A model generated the notes under the pieces. The model ran no database searches, had not been told where the DNA came from, and worked only from the letters and a program-made list of their open reading frames with translations. From Tannerella sp. (lineage in GTDB: Bacteria; Bacteroidota; Bacteroidia; Bacteroidales; Tannerellaceae): a DNA stretch of 13,927 bases. The DNA is taken from positions 1-13,927 of the forward strand of contig JAITDQ010000004.1 in assembly GCA_031282485.1 (NCBI GenBank), written 5' to 3'. A program made the translations under genes and the position numbers. Positions 1 through 6,664 of this stretch are shown here, in pieces. How positions within the stretch are numbered: position 1 is the stretch's first letter; each line of letters starts with the position of its first letter.

Positions 1-14
1 TAAACAAAAAGAAA

Positions 15-194
15 ATGAGAAATTTAGTAACAAACATCGAAAATTCATTCAAAGCGTTTCTGGAAGACGCCAATGCGCAAATTGAAAAAGGGAACAAAGC
101 AGCAGGCACCCGTGCCCGTAAGGCTTCTTTGGATTTGGAAAAATCACTGAAAGAATTTAGAAAAAAATCTTTGGAAGCTGCGGCAAAGAAATAA
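15..194 (+). CDS. Histone H1-like protein, Hc1 family (59 aa)
   Basis: This short ORF encodes a 59-residue, strongly basic, Lys/Ala/Glu-rich protein resembling the Hc1 (histone H1-like) nucleoid proteins common in Bacteroidota. The centre carries the family-typical stretch NKAAGTRARKASLDLEKS (residues 27-44), followed by the basic stretch KEFRKKS and an AAAKK tail. Proteins of this family are thought to bind DNA non-specifically and help organise the nucleoid; that role is inferred from the family. The protein has no signal peptide or membrane segment and is predicted to be largely helical. The ATG at 15 is the only sensible start, and there is no Shine-Dalgarno sequence in the 14 bases visible upstream. 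The promoter lies outside the window. A clear hairpin terminator follows 20 bases after the stop, so the gene probably ends its own transcript. Confidence 0.85.
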   Translation: MRNLVTNIENSFKAFLEDANAQIEKGNKAAGTRARKASLDLEKSLKEFRKKSLEAAAKK

Positions 195-214
195 TCTTAA
201 TTCGAAAAAAGGCT

Positions 215-258
215 AAATGAGGCGGTTTTTTATCAAAAAAATCGTCTCATTTTGTTTT
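215..258 (+). terminator. Rho-independent terminator of the histone-like gene
   Basis: Bases 215-231 and 235-252 form a long hairpin. The arms are AAATGAGGCG and CGTCTCATTT with one G-T pair, and the stem is extended by a T-run pairing with an A-run around a 3-base loop. A T-tract at 254-258 follows. It lies 20 bases after the stop codon of the histone-like gene. Confidence 0.75.
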
Positions 259-390
259 TCCACAGCCCTCTCCGGTTTGTCGGAAATGCCGGTTGCACGG
301 GGAAGCGCAGTCGTTGATTTCCCGGACTTCACACGCGGACAGTGGATACACCGGAAACCGAAATTCGCCCTGTAAATGAGTGTTTACACA

Positions 391-428
391 AAAAAAACGG
401 CGGATGTCGCACAGAAACATCCACCGTT
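391..428 (-). terminator. Rho-independent terminator of the sugar isomerase-like gene
   Basis: Read on the minus strand, a 12-bp stem (417-428 paired with 396-407, one G-T pair) encloses a 9-base loop and is followed directly by a run of T (the A-run at 391-397 on the plus strand). It starts 40 bases after the stop codon at 469. With the plus-strand terminator at 215-258 it insulates the two convergent genes. I see no gene in the roughly 130 bases between the two hairpins. Confidence 0.8.
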
Positions 429-468
429 CTCCATTTAAATTATCGAAAATCACGAAAAAAAATGTATC

Positions 469-1341
469 TTATTTTACAAAATCAGCCTTTAGCAAATAGT
501 CCGCACTTTTTTGAACGTCTGCCTTCGCAACTTCAGCCTCAGTTTCTACTTCTACGTACCAGTCTTTCACACCGTTCGCATAAGCCTGGTCGAATACATC
601 TTTATAGCTCACCGTATTCTCGGCGCCGATAGCCGTCCCGTCCTTAATGTGCAGCACTTTAATGCGTTTGGGATATTTCTTCATGTAATCAACCGGCTCG
701 TATCCGCCTTTCTTAATCCAGTAGACATCGAGCTGGAACAGCACATGGTTGGGGCTTGTATTTTCCACCAGGATATCATAAACCGGAACGCCGTCGACTT
801 TATTTTCAAATTCGAAGGCATGGTTATGATAGCCGAACTGGATGCTTGCCCCGGCTGTAATCAAGCCGATTTCATTAAAATAGTCGCCATAACGTTTAAT
901 GTTGTCGTAGGTAGCGCCGTCGTTACCTAACGGAGCGGAAGGCATTATCATATACTTCATGCCCGCTTCGTTATGCGCGTCAACGGCTTTGTTCCACCAA
1001 GCCAAATCCGCGTCATGATCGCCTGAAATATTACGACTGAGGTGCGAACTTGTCAGTTTCATACCCAAATCGTCCACCATTTTTTTCAAATCCCCGGGAT
1101 TCTCTCCATAGAGTTTCCCATTGTTGTAACTCGCTGTTTCGAGGCTGTTGTAGCCCATTTTCGAAACCGTTTCCAGCACTTTCCGTATTCCTTCGTCTCT
1201 TACCATATCACGAAGTGAATAAAGTTGAAGTCCAAGATACTTCGCCGAACCGCCTCCACAAGAAGTTATAAGATTCGGAACCACCATACCGCCGGCAATC
1301 ATCATAGATGCCCGTTTAATAAAATCACGTCTGCTCTGCAT
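469..1341 (-). CDS. Tat-exported sugar phosphate isomerase/epimerase-type TIM-barrel protein
   Basis: The 290-residue product belongs to the AP endonuclease 2-like (xylose isomerase-like TIM barrel) family. The mature part opens with the typical LGLQLYSLRD (36-45). Likely metal ligands are H172/H174 in YHNHAFEF, D205 in QLDVYW, H231 in LHIKD, and E264/E266 in VEVE. Such proteins isomerise or epimerise sugars or sugar derivatives; the substrate here cannot be read from sequence. The N-terminus has a twin-arginine motif, SRRDFIK (3-9), then a hydrophobic stretch and a lipobox-like ITSC ending at C28. Folded export by Tat and lipid anchoring in the periplasm are therefore inferred. The ATG at 1341 gives the complete signal peptide. 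A sigma-ABfr-type promoter lies at 1380-1410 and a terminator at 391-428, so it is probably monocistronic. Homologues often sit in carbohydrate-use loci, but none is visible beside it here. Confidence 0.88.
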   Translation of the reverse strand: MQSRRDFIKRASMMIAGGMVVPNLITSCGGGSAKYLGLQLYSLRDMVRDEGIRKVLETVSKMGYNSLETASYNNGKLYGENPGDLKKMVDDLGMKLTSSHLSRNISGDHDADLAWWNKAVDAHNEAGMKYMIMPSAPLGNDGATYDNIKRYGDYFNEIGLITAGASIQFGYHNHAFEFENKVDGVPVYDILVENTSPNHVLFQLDVYWIKKGGYEPVDYMKKYPKRIKVLHIKDGTAIGAENTVSYKDVFDQAYANGVKDWYVEVETEAEVAKADVQKSADYLLKADFVK

Positions 1342-1379
1342 AGTACATATATTAGTTAGTAAAAATCACAAAAACACCA

Positions 1380-1410
1380 CAAAATTAGAAAACATTTTTC
1401 AAAACGCAAC
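1380..1410 (-). promoter_or_regulatory. Bacteroidales-type promoter for the sugar isomerase-like gene
   Basis: On the minus strand GTTG (1407-1410) is followed after exactly 19 bases by TAATTTTG (1380-1387), matching the TTTG-N19-TAnnTTTG pattern. It lies about 40 bases upstream of the start codon at 1341. Confidence 0.6.
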
Positions 1411-1449
1411 ATTACAGGCAAAAATATTTCATTTTTAATGCAATATTTA

Positions 1450-2343
1450 TCATTCCAGCATGAAAGTTTTGCGTCCAATCAGATTTCCGGCGGCGAAAAT
1501 ATCCGCCCGATAGTTTCCCGGAGACAAATATTCCTCTATATCCCAATACATTACAACGCCCTGTTCTTCGCCGTCATATTCTATCGTTCTTTTCATGGAA
1601 TACATGATTTCCTTATTTTCAAACCGGAAATATCCCGAATTTGGTTTTACCAGGATATCATCATCCGGTTTCAGCAGCCGGACATAGATTGTCTGTTCGC
1701 CTGTGGGCGCTGTTATATTCTTCGAAATGATAAACGACAGCACAAGTTTCGCCGCTTTGTTAAGTTTTTTGGCCGCCTTGTCTTTAGACGTCAGGAGGCT
1801 CGCCTGTATATTGACGGCGTCGAGGCGCGAGGCCATTTCCACGCGTTCCGAGAGCTGTTCCTTTTCTTTTGACAGGCGGGCAGCCTGGGAGGTCGCATGC
1901 CGGTACTTCTGCGTAACCTGGCGGTTTTCATCTTTCAGCTGCTGATTTTCCGCATTCAGCGAATCAATCTGTGCGACATAATGGTACATAATCTTGCGAA
2001 GCGTCTCAAGTTCCTTTTTCAGTTCATTGATACGGCGTGCATTGGTAATCTTAACCGTCCGCAACTCTTCCTGCAGCCGCTGAATCTTAATCTGTTCCGT
2101 ATTCAGCAAGGTCAACAGCGAGTCGTTGCCCACGCTGAATTTGTATCCCTCATATTGAAGGGACAATTCTTCGTATTCGTCCGAAAGACTTTCTTTCTCG
2201 AGGGCAAACATTTCAGACATTTCCTGCATCTGCTGACGCTGAAACCATACATAGTAAACTCCGGCGCCGATCACCAGCACGAGCAGGATAATGCCCATTA
2301 TCAGCCATGTTTTACGGTTCACTGCCTTTTCTTCTTCATCCAT
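1450..2343 (-). CDS. Membrane-anchored coiled-coil protein of unknown function
   Basis: I do not recognise a named family for this 297-residue protein. After an acidic N-terminus (MDEEEK) there is one transmembrane segment at about residues 13-33. A long Glu/Gln/Lys-rich heptad region follows (about 36-175), which should form a coiled coil. The last 100 residues look like a compact beta-rich domain (for example GEQTIYVRLLKPDDDILV and the closing NLIGRKTFMLE). Because the segment is N-terminal, the protein is probably an inner-membrane anchor with a coiled coil and C-terminal domain on one side, likely the periplasm; the topology is inferred. It is divergent from guaA, with its own promoter at 2384-2415. 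No convincing terminator was found before the next minus-strand promoter at 1380-1410. Similar architecture occurs in many hypothetical proteins of Bacteroidota; a structural or envelope role is a guess. Confidence 0.8.
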   Translation of the reverse strand: MDEEEKAVNRKTWLIMGIILLVLVIGAGVYYVWFQRQQMQEMSEMFALEKESLSDEYEELSLQYEGYKFSVGNDSLLTLLNTEQIKIQRLQEELRTVKITNARRINELKKELETLRKIMYHYVAQIDSLNAENQQLKDENRQVTQKYRHATSQAARLSKEKEQLSERVEMASRLDAVNIQASLLTSKDKAAKKLNKAAKLVLSFIISKNITAPTGEQTIYVRLLKPDDDILVKPNSGYFRFENKEIMYSMKRTIEYDGEEQGVVMYWDIEEYLSPGNYRADIFAAGNLIGRKTFMLE

Positions 2344-2383
2344 ATCCCCAGGGGTAAATTAAAAAATTACTGTATTTTCGCTG

Positions 2384-2415
2384 CAAAAATAATGCAAATC
2401 CAATGCATTGGCAAA
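2384..2415 (-). promoter_or_regulatory. Bacteroidales-type promoter for the coiled-coil protein gene
   Basis: On the minus strand TTTG (2412-2415) is followed after 20 bases by TATTTTTG (2384-2391), a very good match to the sigma-ABfr consensus. It lies about 40 bases upstream of the start at 2343. Its spacer contains the 12-bp palindrome at 2400-2411. Confidence 0.6.
2400..2411. promoter_or_regulatory. Perfect 12-bp palindrome between divergent promoters (candidate operator)
   Basis: CCAATGCATTGG reads identically on both strands. It lies inside the -33/-7 spacer of the minus-strand promoter and 25 bases upstream of the guaA -7 box, so a bound dimeric regulator could affect both genes. Position and symmetry are seen directly; regulation is inferred, and no known Bacteroidales purine operator is claimed. 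Confidence 0.35.
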
Positions 2416-2435
2416 CGAAAACATGTTTTTTTTCG

Positions 2436-2443
2436 TACCTTTG
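2436..2443 (+). promoter_or_regulatory. -7 box of the guaA promoter
   Basis: TACCTTTG matches the TAnnTTTG -7 consensus and ends 23 bases before the guaA ATG, giving a very short leader. No good TTTG-like -33 box lies 19-21 bases upstream, so the promoter may be weak or need an activator. Confidence 0.5.
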
Positions 2444-2466
2444 CGCCTCATTAAACTTTTTACTTT

Positions 2467-3987
2467 ATGCACGAAAAAATTATTATTCTTGATTTCGGTT
2501 CTCAAACGACACAGCTTATCGGGCGAAGAATCAGGGAATTAAACACGTATTGCGAAATTCTTCCCTACAACAGGTTCCCTGAAAACGACCCGGATGTCAA
2601 AGGCGTGATTCTTTCGGGAAGTCCCTATTCCGTCAATGATGCCGGCACATTCAAAACGGATTTGTCCGCCATACGCAAAAAATATCCCATCCTTGGTATA
2701 TGTTACGGCGCACAGTATCTTGCATACGCTTCAAACGGCAAAGTAGAATCCGCCGGTCTGCGCGAATACGGACGGGCGCATTTGTCCCGGCTCGACAGCA
2801 GCAGTCCTCTGTTTAAAGGCATACGCCCGGGGACGCAGGTGTGGATGTCGCACGGCGACACGATAACGGAGTTGCCCGCCACATTCCGGGTGATCGCAAG
2901 CACCGACGATGTGGAAGTCGCCGCATTCCGGATTGCAGACGAACGTACATGGGGCGTGCAGTTTCACCCCGAAGTATTTCATACCGAAGACGGGATAACG
3001 CTGTTGGACAATTTCCTCAATATATGCGGTTGCTCGAAAAACTGGACGCCGGCGTCTTTCATCGAATCGACGGTCAGTGATTTGAAAAACACGCTTGGAG
3101 ACGACCGGGTCATACTTGCACTGTCGGGAGGCGTCGACTCGTCGGTGACGGCCGTGTTGCTGAACAGGGCAATCGGTAAAAACCTTACCTGCATATTCGT
3201 CGACCACGGCCTGTTGAGAAAAAACGAGTTCGGCAAGGTCATGAGCGCTTACGAAAATATGGGTCTTCATGTAATCGGCGTAAATGCACACGACAAATTT
3301 TACGGCGAACTGGCCGGCGTAACCGACCCCGAAGAAAAGCGAAAGATTATCGGCAAGGGATTTATTGATGTTTTCGACGAAGAAGCGCATAAGCTGAAAG
3401 ACATCAAATGGCTCGGACAGGGAACAATCTATCCCGATGTGATAGAATCGCTGTCCATCACGGGAACCGTCATCAAAAGCCACCACAATGTGGGCGGGCT
3501 GCCCGAAAAGATGCATCTCAAGTTAGTAGAACCGCTGCGGCTGCTGTTTAAGGACGAAGTTCGCCGCGTCGGGCGCGAGCTTGGCATGCCGGACAACCTT
3601 ATTTCGCGTCATCCGTTCCCGGGGCCGGGTCTCGGCATAAGGATACTCGGCGATATAACGCCTGAAAAGGTACGCGTTCTGCAGGATGCGGACGACATTT
3701 ACATCTCCATGATGCGCGAATGGAATTTGTACGACAGTGTTTGGCAGGCCGGTACGATTTTACTTCCCATACGCTCCGTCGGGGTAATGGGCGATGAACG
3801 CACTTACGAAAACACGGTCGTGCTGAGAGCGGTAACATCGGCCGATGCCATGACGGCAGACTGGGCGCAGCTCCCGTATGAGTTTCTGGCAAAAGTTTCG
3901 AACGAAATAATAAACAAGGTAAAAGGCGTAAACCGCGTAGTTTATGACATAAGCTCCAAGCCGCCCGCAACGATTGAATGGGAATGA
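2467..3987 (+). CDS. guaA: GMP synthase (glutamine-hydrolysing)
   Basis: GuaA converts XMP, ATP and glutamine to GMP in the last step of cytosolic guanine nucleotide synthesis. The 506-residue protein has the standard full-length layout. The class I glutamine amidotransferase domain (about 1-190) has the triad C79 (in GICYGAQ), H167 and E169 (in VQFHPE). The ATP pyrophosphatase domain has its P-loop LSGGVDSS at 219-226. The C-terminal dimerisation domain ends in the conserved [16 protein letters not shown]. All key residues are present and nothing suggests damage. The ATG at 2467 has no Shine-Dalgarno sequence, as usual in this phylum, and gives the family-typical N-terminus [10 protein letters not shown]. 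It is transcribed alone from a short leader, divergent from the coiled-coil gene. The next gene, rpsF, has its own promoter. I saw no strong hairpin terminator in the 146 bases after it. Confidence 0.98.
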   Translation: MHEKIIILDFGSQTTQLIGRRIRELNTYCEILPYNRFPENDPDVKGVILSGSPYSVNDAGTFKTDLSAIRKKYPILGICYGAQYLAYASNGKVESAGLREYGRAHLSRLDSSSPLFKGIRPGTQVWMSHGDTITELPATFRVIASTDDVEVAAFRIADERTWGVQFHPEVFHTEDGITLLDNFLNICGCSKNWTPASFIESTVSDLKNTLGDDRVILALSGGVDSSVTAVLLNRAIGKNLTCIFVDHGLLRKNEFGKVMSAYENMGLHVIGVNAHDKFYGELAGVTDPEEKRKIIGKGFIDVFDEEAHKLKDIKWLGQGTIYPDVIESLSITGTVIKSHHNVGGLPEKMHLKLVEPLRLLFKDEVRRVGRELGMPDNLISRHPFPGPGLGIRILGDITPEKVRVLQDADDIYISMMREWNLYDSVWQAGTILLPIRSVGVMGDERTYENTVVLRAVTSADAMTADWAQLPYEFLAKVSNEIINKVKGVNRVVYDISSKPPATIEWE

Positions 3988-4067
3988 TTTTATCATTGAT
4001 TATTAATGTATAAGAAGGAATTCCGTCCGCAAAAAAGACTTTTACGAAAAAAAAATATCCATTATTA

Positions 4068-4098
4068 GTTGCTAATTGTCATTTTATCACTATCTTTG
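4068..4098 (+). promoter_or_regulatory. Promoter of the rpsF-rpsR-rplI operon
   Basis: GTTG (4068-4071), a 19-base spacer, then TATCTTTG (4091-4098) fit the sigma-ABfr pattern exactly in spacing. The -7 box ends 35 bases before the rpsF start codon, leaving an AT-rich leader with no Shine-Dalgarno sequence. Confidence 0.7.
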
Positions 4099-4133
4099 CA
4101 CCCGCAAATTTTAAAATTATTATAGAAAAAGTT

Positions 4134-4535
4134 ATGAACAATTACGAAACCGTTTTCATTTTGACTCCCGTTTTGTCTGATGCACAGATGAAGGAAGCGG
4201 TAGAAAAAATTAAAGAGACATTGATTGCCCAAAAGGCGGAAATTGTCAATGAAGAGAACTGGGGCCTGCGCAAACTGGCCTACCCTATCAGCAAGAAGTC
4301 CACAGGCTTCTATCAACTTATTGAGTTCAAAGCTACTCCTAATGTAATCGACATTCTTGAAACACAATTCCGTCGCGACGAGCGCGTGATACGTTTCCTC
4401 ACTTTCCGTCAGGATAAGTTTGCCGCCGAATATGCCGCCAAGAGAAGAAGTCTCAGGGCGTCAGCCAAGGACATTAAGAAAGAGGTTAAAACAAAAGAGA
4501 ACAAATCTAAAGAAGAAAACGAGACTACTAATTAA
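4134..4535 (+). CDS. rpsF: 30S ribosomal protein bS6
   Basis: The 133-residue product is ribosomal protein bS6, which binds bS18 on the platform of the small subunit. It begins with the typical [15 protein letters not shown] and has the conserved central segment GLRKLAYPI and the [12 protein letters not shown] region. A charged Lys/Glu tail (about 110-133) follows the folded domain, as is common in this family. It is the first gene of a three-gene ribosomal operon with rpsR 14 bases downstream and rplI after that. No ssb or priB gene lies between rpsF and rpsR, unlike in many Bacillota and in E. coli. The start has an AT-rich leader with no Shine-Dalgarno sequence. The stop codon TAA is itself the first part of the rpsR Shine-Dalgarno sequence, so translation ending here could influence rpsR initiation. 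Confidence 0.97.
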   Translation: MNNYETVFILTPVLSDAQMKEAVEKIKETLIAQKAEIVNEENWGLRKLAYPISKKSTGFYQLIEFKATPNVIDILETQFRRDERVIRFLTFRQDKFAAEYAAKRRSLRASAKDIKKEVKTKENKSKEENETTN

Positions 4536-4540
4536 GGAGG
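4533..4540 (+). promoter_or_regulatory. Extended Shine-Dalgarno sequence of rpsR
   Basis: TAAGGAGG is fully complementary to the 16S rRNA 3' tail over 8 bases and sits 9 bases before the rpsR ATG at 4550, overlapping the rpsF stop codon. Most other genes in this window have nothing similar; rplI has a weaker AGGAG at 4846-4850. Confidence 0.85.
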
Positions 4541-4549
4541 ATTTTAATT

Positions 4550-4837
4550 ATGGCAATAACTACAAACAGTACGCAGAACAGTTCTGAAATCAGGTATCTT
4601 ACACCCATGTCGGTGGATATAAAAAAGAAAAAATACTGTCGTTTCAAGAAAAGCGGTATTAAATACATTGATTATAAGGACCCCGAATTTTTGAAGAAAT
4701 TCCTCAACGAGCAGGGAAAAATTCTTCCGCGCCGCCTCACAGGCACGTCCCTGAAATTCCAGCGCCGCATAGCGCAAGCCGTAAAGAGAGCACGTCATTT
4801 GGCATTACTGCCTTATGTTACCGATTTAATGAAATAA
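4550..4837 (+). CDS. rpsR: 30S ribosomal protein bS18
   Basis: The 95-residue product is bS18, the partner of bS6 on the small-subunit platform. The conserved core runs from [19 protein letters not shown] to [34 protein letters not shown]. An N-terminal extension of about 20 residues (Ser/Thr/Asn-rich) makes it longer than the roughly 75-residue E. coli protein. The ATG at 4550 is fixed by an extended Shine-Dalgarno sequence at 4533-4540. In Bacteroidota the anti-SD of 16S rRNA is held in a pocket made by bS21, bS18 and bS6, so such a signal on a gene for a pocket protein suggests feedback; that is inference. The gene ends in two adjacent TAA codons and is followed 20 bases later by rplI. Confidence 0.97.
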   Translation: MAITTNSTQNSSEIRYLTPMSVDIKKKKYCRFKKSGIKYIDYKDPEFLKKFLNEQGKILPRRLTGTSLKFQRRIAQAVKRARHLALLPYVTDLMK

Positions 4838-4857
4838 TAAAAAAGAGGAGACAGAAT

Positions 4858-5301
4858 ATGGAAATTATTTTGAAAGAAGATGTAGCAAATGTAGGCTATA
4901 AGGACGATATCGTAAACGTTAAAAGCGGTTACGGGCGCAACTTTCTAATCCCGCAAGGTAAGGCAGTTATCGCATCGGAATCTGCAAAGAAAGTATTGGC
5001 CGAAAACAAAAAACAGCGTGCACACAAGCTGGCGAAAATCAAACAGGATGCCGTAGACCTTGCCGCAAAACTGGAAGGCTTAACGCTTACGGTCGGCGCA
5101 AAAACAAGTTCTACCGGTACGATTTTCGGTTCGGTCACGAATATTCAGATTGCCGAAGAATTAGCCAAGAAAGGCTTCGATATCGACCGCAAGACAATCG
5201 TGATAAAGGATTCCGTCAAGGAAGTAGGTAATTACAATGCCACGGTGCGCCTGCACAAGGAAGTATCCGTAGTTATTCCTTTTGAAGTTATCTCCGATTA
5301 A
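4858..5301 (+). CDS. rplI: 50S ribosomal protein bL9
   Basis: The 147-residue product is bL9 of the large subunit. The N-terminal rRNA-binding domain starts [33 protein letters not shown] in parts: the signature [14 protein letters not shown] spans about residues 24-37. A long connecting helix (about 41-75, Lys/Ala-rich) leads to the C-terminal domain with TGTIFGSVT and the closing [15 protein letters not shown]. Its length is normal for the family (about 148). It is the last gene of the rpsF-rpsR-rplI operon, 20 bases after rpsR, with a modest SD-like AGGAG seven bases before the ATG. A strong hairpin terminator follows 18 bases after the stop. Nothing is unusual in the protein itself. Confidence 0.97.
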   Translation: MEIILKEDVANVGYKDDIVNVKSGYGRNFLIPQGKAVIASESAKKVLAENKKQRAHKLAKIKQDAVDLAAKLEGLTLTVGAKTSSTGTIFGSVTNIQIAEELAKKGFDIDRKTIVIKDSVKEVGNYNATVRLHKEVSVVIPFEVISD

Positions 5302-5319
5302 CAAATCCGGAATATAACA

Positions 5320-5360
5320 AAAAAGGCTGCCTCGCAAATCGAAGCAGCCTTTTTGTTTTT
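5320..5360. terminator. Bidirectional terminator after rplI
   Basis: AAAAAGGCTGC (5320-5330) pairs with GCAGCCTTTTT (5344-5354), with a further TCG/CGA pair inside. A T-tract follows on the plus strand to 5360, and an A-run precedes the stem, so transcripts from either strand could end here. It serves rplI and possibly the convergent transporter gene. Confidence 0.85.
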
Positions 5361-5376
5361 AGAAATAGGATTTTTT

Positions 5377-5462
5377 ATAATGGTTAATGATTTAATGGTT
5401 AATGGTTAATGATTAATGATTTAATGGTTAACCGTTAATGGTTAATGGTTAATTTGTAATGG
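5377..5462. repeat. TTAANNN heptamer array (about 12 units)
   Basis: Units such as TTAATGG, TTAATGA and TTAACCG follow each other with a 7-base period. Ten clear units span 5384-5455, two of them with one extra T, and a degenerate unit flanks each side. The array lies in the non-coding gap between the convergent rplI and transporter genes. Confidence 0.85.
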
Positions 5463-5484
5463 ATACCCTGTTTCATAATCAAAA

Positions 5485-5667
5485 GCTCTGAAAGAGCGTC
5501 AATCAATAGCATAGGGCAACGCCCTATGTAGAAAATGCACTCCGTAAATTTAGCCCTGAAAGGGCGTAATCCGGATTGTTTTATTCGATTTCGCCCTTTC
5601 AGGGCTTGGTGAATGGGATACGTTCCATTTCACAGGGCTGTGCTAATGATAGCCGCCCTTTCAGGGC
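5485..5667. repeat. Cluster of REP-like palindromes
   Basis: Short palindromes of one type lie close together: GCTCTGAAAGAGC (5485-5497), GCCCTGAAAGGGC (5553-5565), and its reverse complement GCCCTTTCAGGGC twice (5593-5605 and 5655-5667). Between them are other inverted repeats: CATAGGGC with GCCCTATG (5510-5528), and CACAGGGCTGTG (5631-5642). Opposed orientations resemble REP/BIME clusters mobilised by RAYT-type transposases; no transposase gene is in the window. With the array at 5377-5462 this accounts for most of the 392-base gap after rplI. I see no gene in it. Confidence 0.75.
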
Positions 5668-5693
5668 TTTCTTGTTTTATACGGAATAAATGT

Positions 5694-6479
5694 TTATTTT
5701 ACTTTACTATACAAATGAAGGTACCAATAAACGCAGCCGACAAAAACGGCGCCTCCGGCAAGATTTCCTAATGTGGCGGGAATCAGGTTTTTGCAGATGA
5801 AATCAATCCATGTAATGTCGGAACCGGAATAAATGGCAGCCGGGACGAAAAACATATTTGCTATGGAGTGTTCATAACCCAGCGTGACAAATATCATTAC
5901 CGGAATCCATATACCGATACATTTCCCGATAATATCCTTGGCGGCATAACCCATAAACATCCCCAGACAAACCAGCCAGTTGGCGCCTATCCCCTTAACA
6001 AAAACGACACCCCACGACTGATATACTTTTGCTTCGGTATAACGGTATAAATAGCTCTGCCACGGGTCTGCCGCAAAATAGCCCAAATCGGAGGACAACA
6101 CGTAAGCGACAACCTGCGTTCCTGCAAAGTTGAACAGATAAGACAAAAGCAACAGTTTCAGGAACGAAACGAAACGCAGTTTCCTTTCCAGTAAAGGCAA
6201 AGTAAATGCGGTACAATCGCTGGTAAAAAGGTCGGCGCCTGTAATGGAAACCATTATCAGGCCGACGGGGAACAAGGCTCCCGCCACAAATTTTACCAGA
6301 CCGGGATTGCCGGCTCCGATTCCGCCCATCCCGCCGGATACAATAAGCGATAACAACCCGCCCATCGCAATGAACGCGCCTCCCAATACGGCGATTATAA
6401 TAAATTTGACTGCCGGCATAGAAGACTTGTAGCTCCCCGATGCAGCAAACTGCTTCGTGATTTCTTCAGGATTATTCAC
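5694..6479 (-). CDS. Formate/nitrite transporter (FNT) family protein
   Basis: The 261-residue protein is a polytopic membrane channel of the FNT family, which forms pentamers moving formate, nitrite, hydrosulfide or similar small anions. About six hydrophobic segments are visible. Family signatures are GADLFTSD (81-88, replacing the usual GAELFTGN), KGIGANWLVC (162-171), and GYEHSIANMFF (201-211) with the pore histidine H204. NLIPATLGNLAGG (231-243) is also conserved. The length is normal. The start codon is GTG at 6479: the frame upstream is closed by a stop and offers no ATG, while the next Met (residue 21) would remove most of the cytoplasmic N-terminus. The leader holds a TTAANNN array (6491-6518), and a -7-like box lies at 6617-6624. 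The substrate cannot be assigned with confidence. The gene lies 185 bases after the VWA gene on the same strand, so read-through is possible. Confidence 0.93.
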   Translation of the reverse strand: MNNPEEITKQFAASGSYKSSMPAVKFIIIAVLGGAFIAMGGLLSLIVSGGMGGIGAGNPGLVKFVAGALFPVGLIMVSITGADLFTSDCTAFTLPLLERKLRFVSFLKLLLLSYLFNFAGTQVVAYVLSSDLGYFAADPWQSYLYRYTEAKVYQSWGVVFVKGIGANWLVCLGMFMGYAAKDIIGKCIGIWIPVMIFVTLGYEHSIANMFFVPAAIYSGSDITWIDFICKNLIPATLGNLAGGAVFVGCVYWYLHLYSKVK

Positions 6480-6490
6480 AGGGAAATCAA

Positions 6491-6518
6491 TTAAAAATTA
6501 AAAATTAAGAATTAAAAG
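6491..6518. repeat. Four-unit TTAANNN array in the transporter leader
   Basis: TTAAAAA, TTAAAAA, TTAAGAA and TTAAAAG follow one another with a strict 7-base period, ending 11 bases before the GTG start of the transporter gene. It shares period and TTAA core with the arrays at 5377-5462, 11240-11267 and 11284-11311. Confidence 0.65.
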
Positions 6519-6616
6519 ATAAGACATCGGCAAGCGGCTTATTTTCTTTCTCTTAGGGGTATAATATATTTGTTTCATACGGGCTGTTTTTACAGTTTAC
6601 GGGTTGATAATGTTTG

Positions 6617-6624
6617 CAAAGTTA
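6617..6624 (-). promoter_or_regulatory. Candidate -7 box for the transporter gene
   Basis: On the minus strand TAACTTTG matches TAnnTTTG. It lies about 138 bases upstream of the GTG start, and no TTTG-like -33 box is seen at the usual distance, so this is a weaker call than the other promoters. Confidence 0.35.
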
Positions 6625-6664
6625 ATGGTTTTTTGGATAATGAATGACTTTCTGCCGGATTTTT

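Noticed and set aside
247..453. 68-codon minus-strand frame between the two terminators
   Set aside because: It runs through the hairpin of the sugar isomerase terminator and resembles no protein; treated as non-coding.
1423..1447. AATATT inverted repeat as a terminator for the coiled-coil gene
   Set aside because: The stem is only six A/T pairs, with a long loop and a T-run of only three; too weak to call.
2731..3516. 261-codon open frame antisense to guaA
   Set aside because: It lies wholly within the well-supported guaA gene and its translation shows no recognisable domain; a frame shadow.
4009..4033. GGAATTCC palindrome after guaA as terminator
   Set aside because: An 8-base restriction-type palindrome without a loop or T-tract; chance occurrence is likely.
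5485..5667. CRISPR array
   Set aside because: The palindromes vary in orientation and spacing, there are no regular spacers of equal length, and no cas genes are nearby; REP-like elements fit better.
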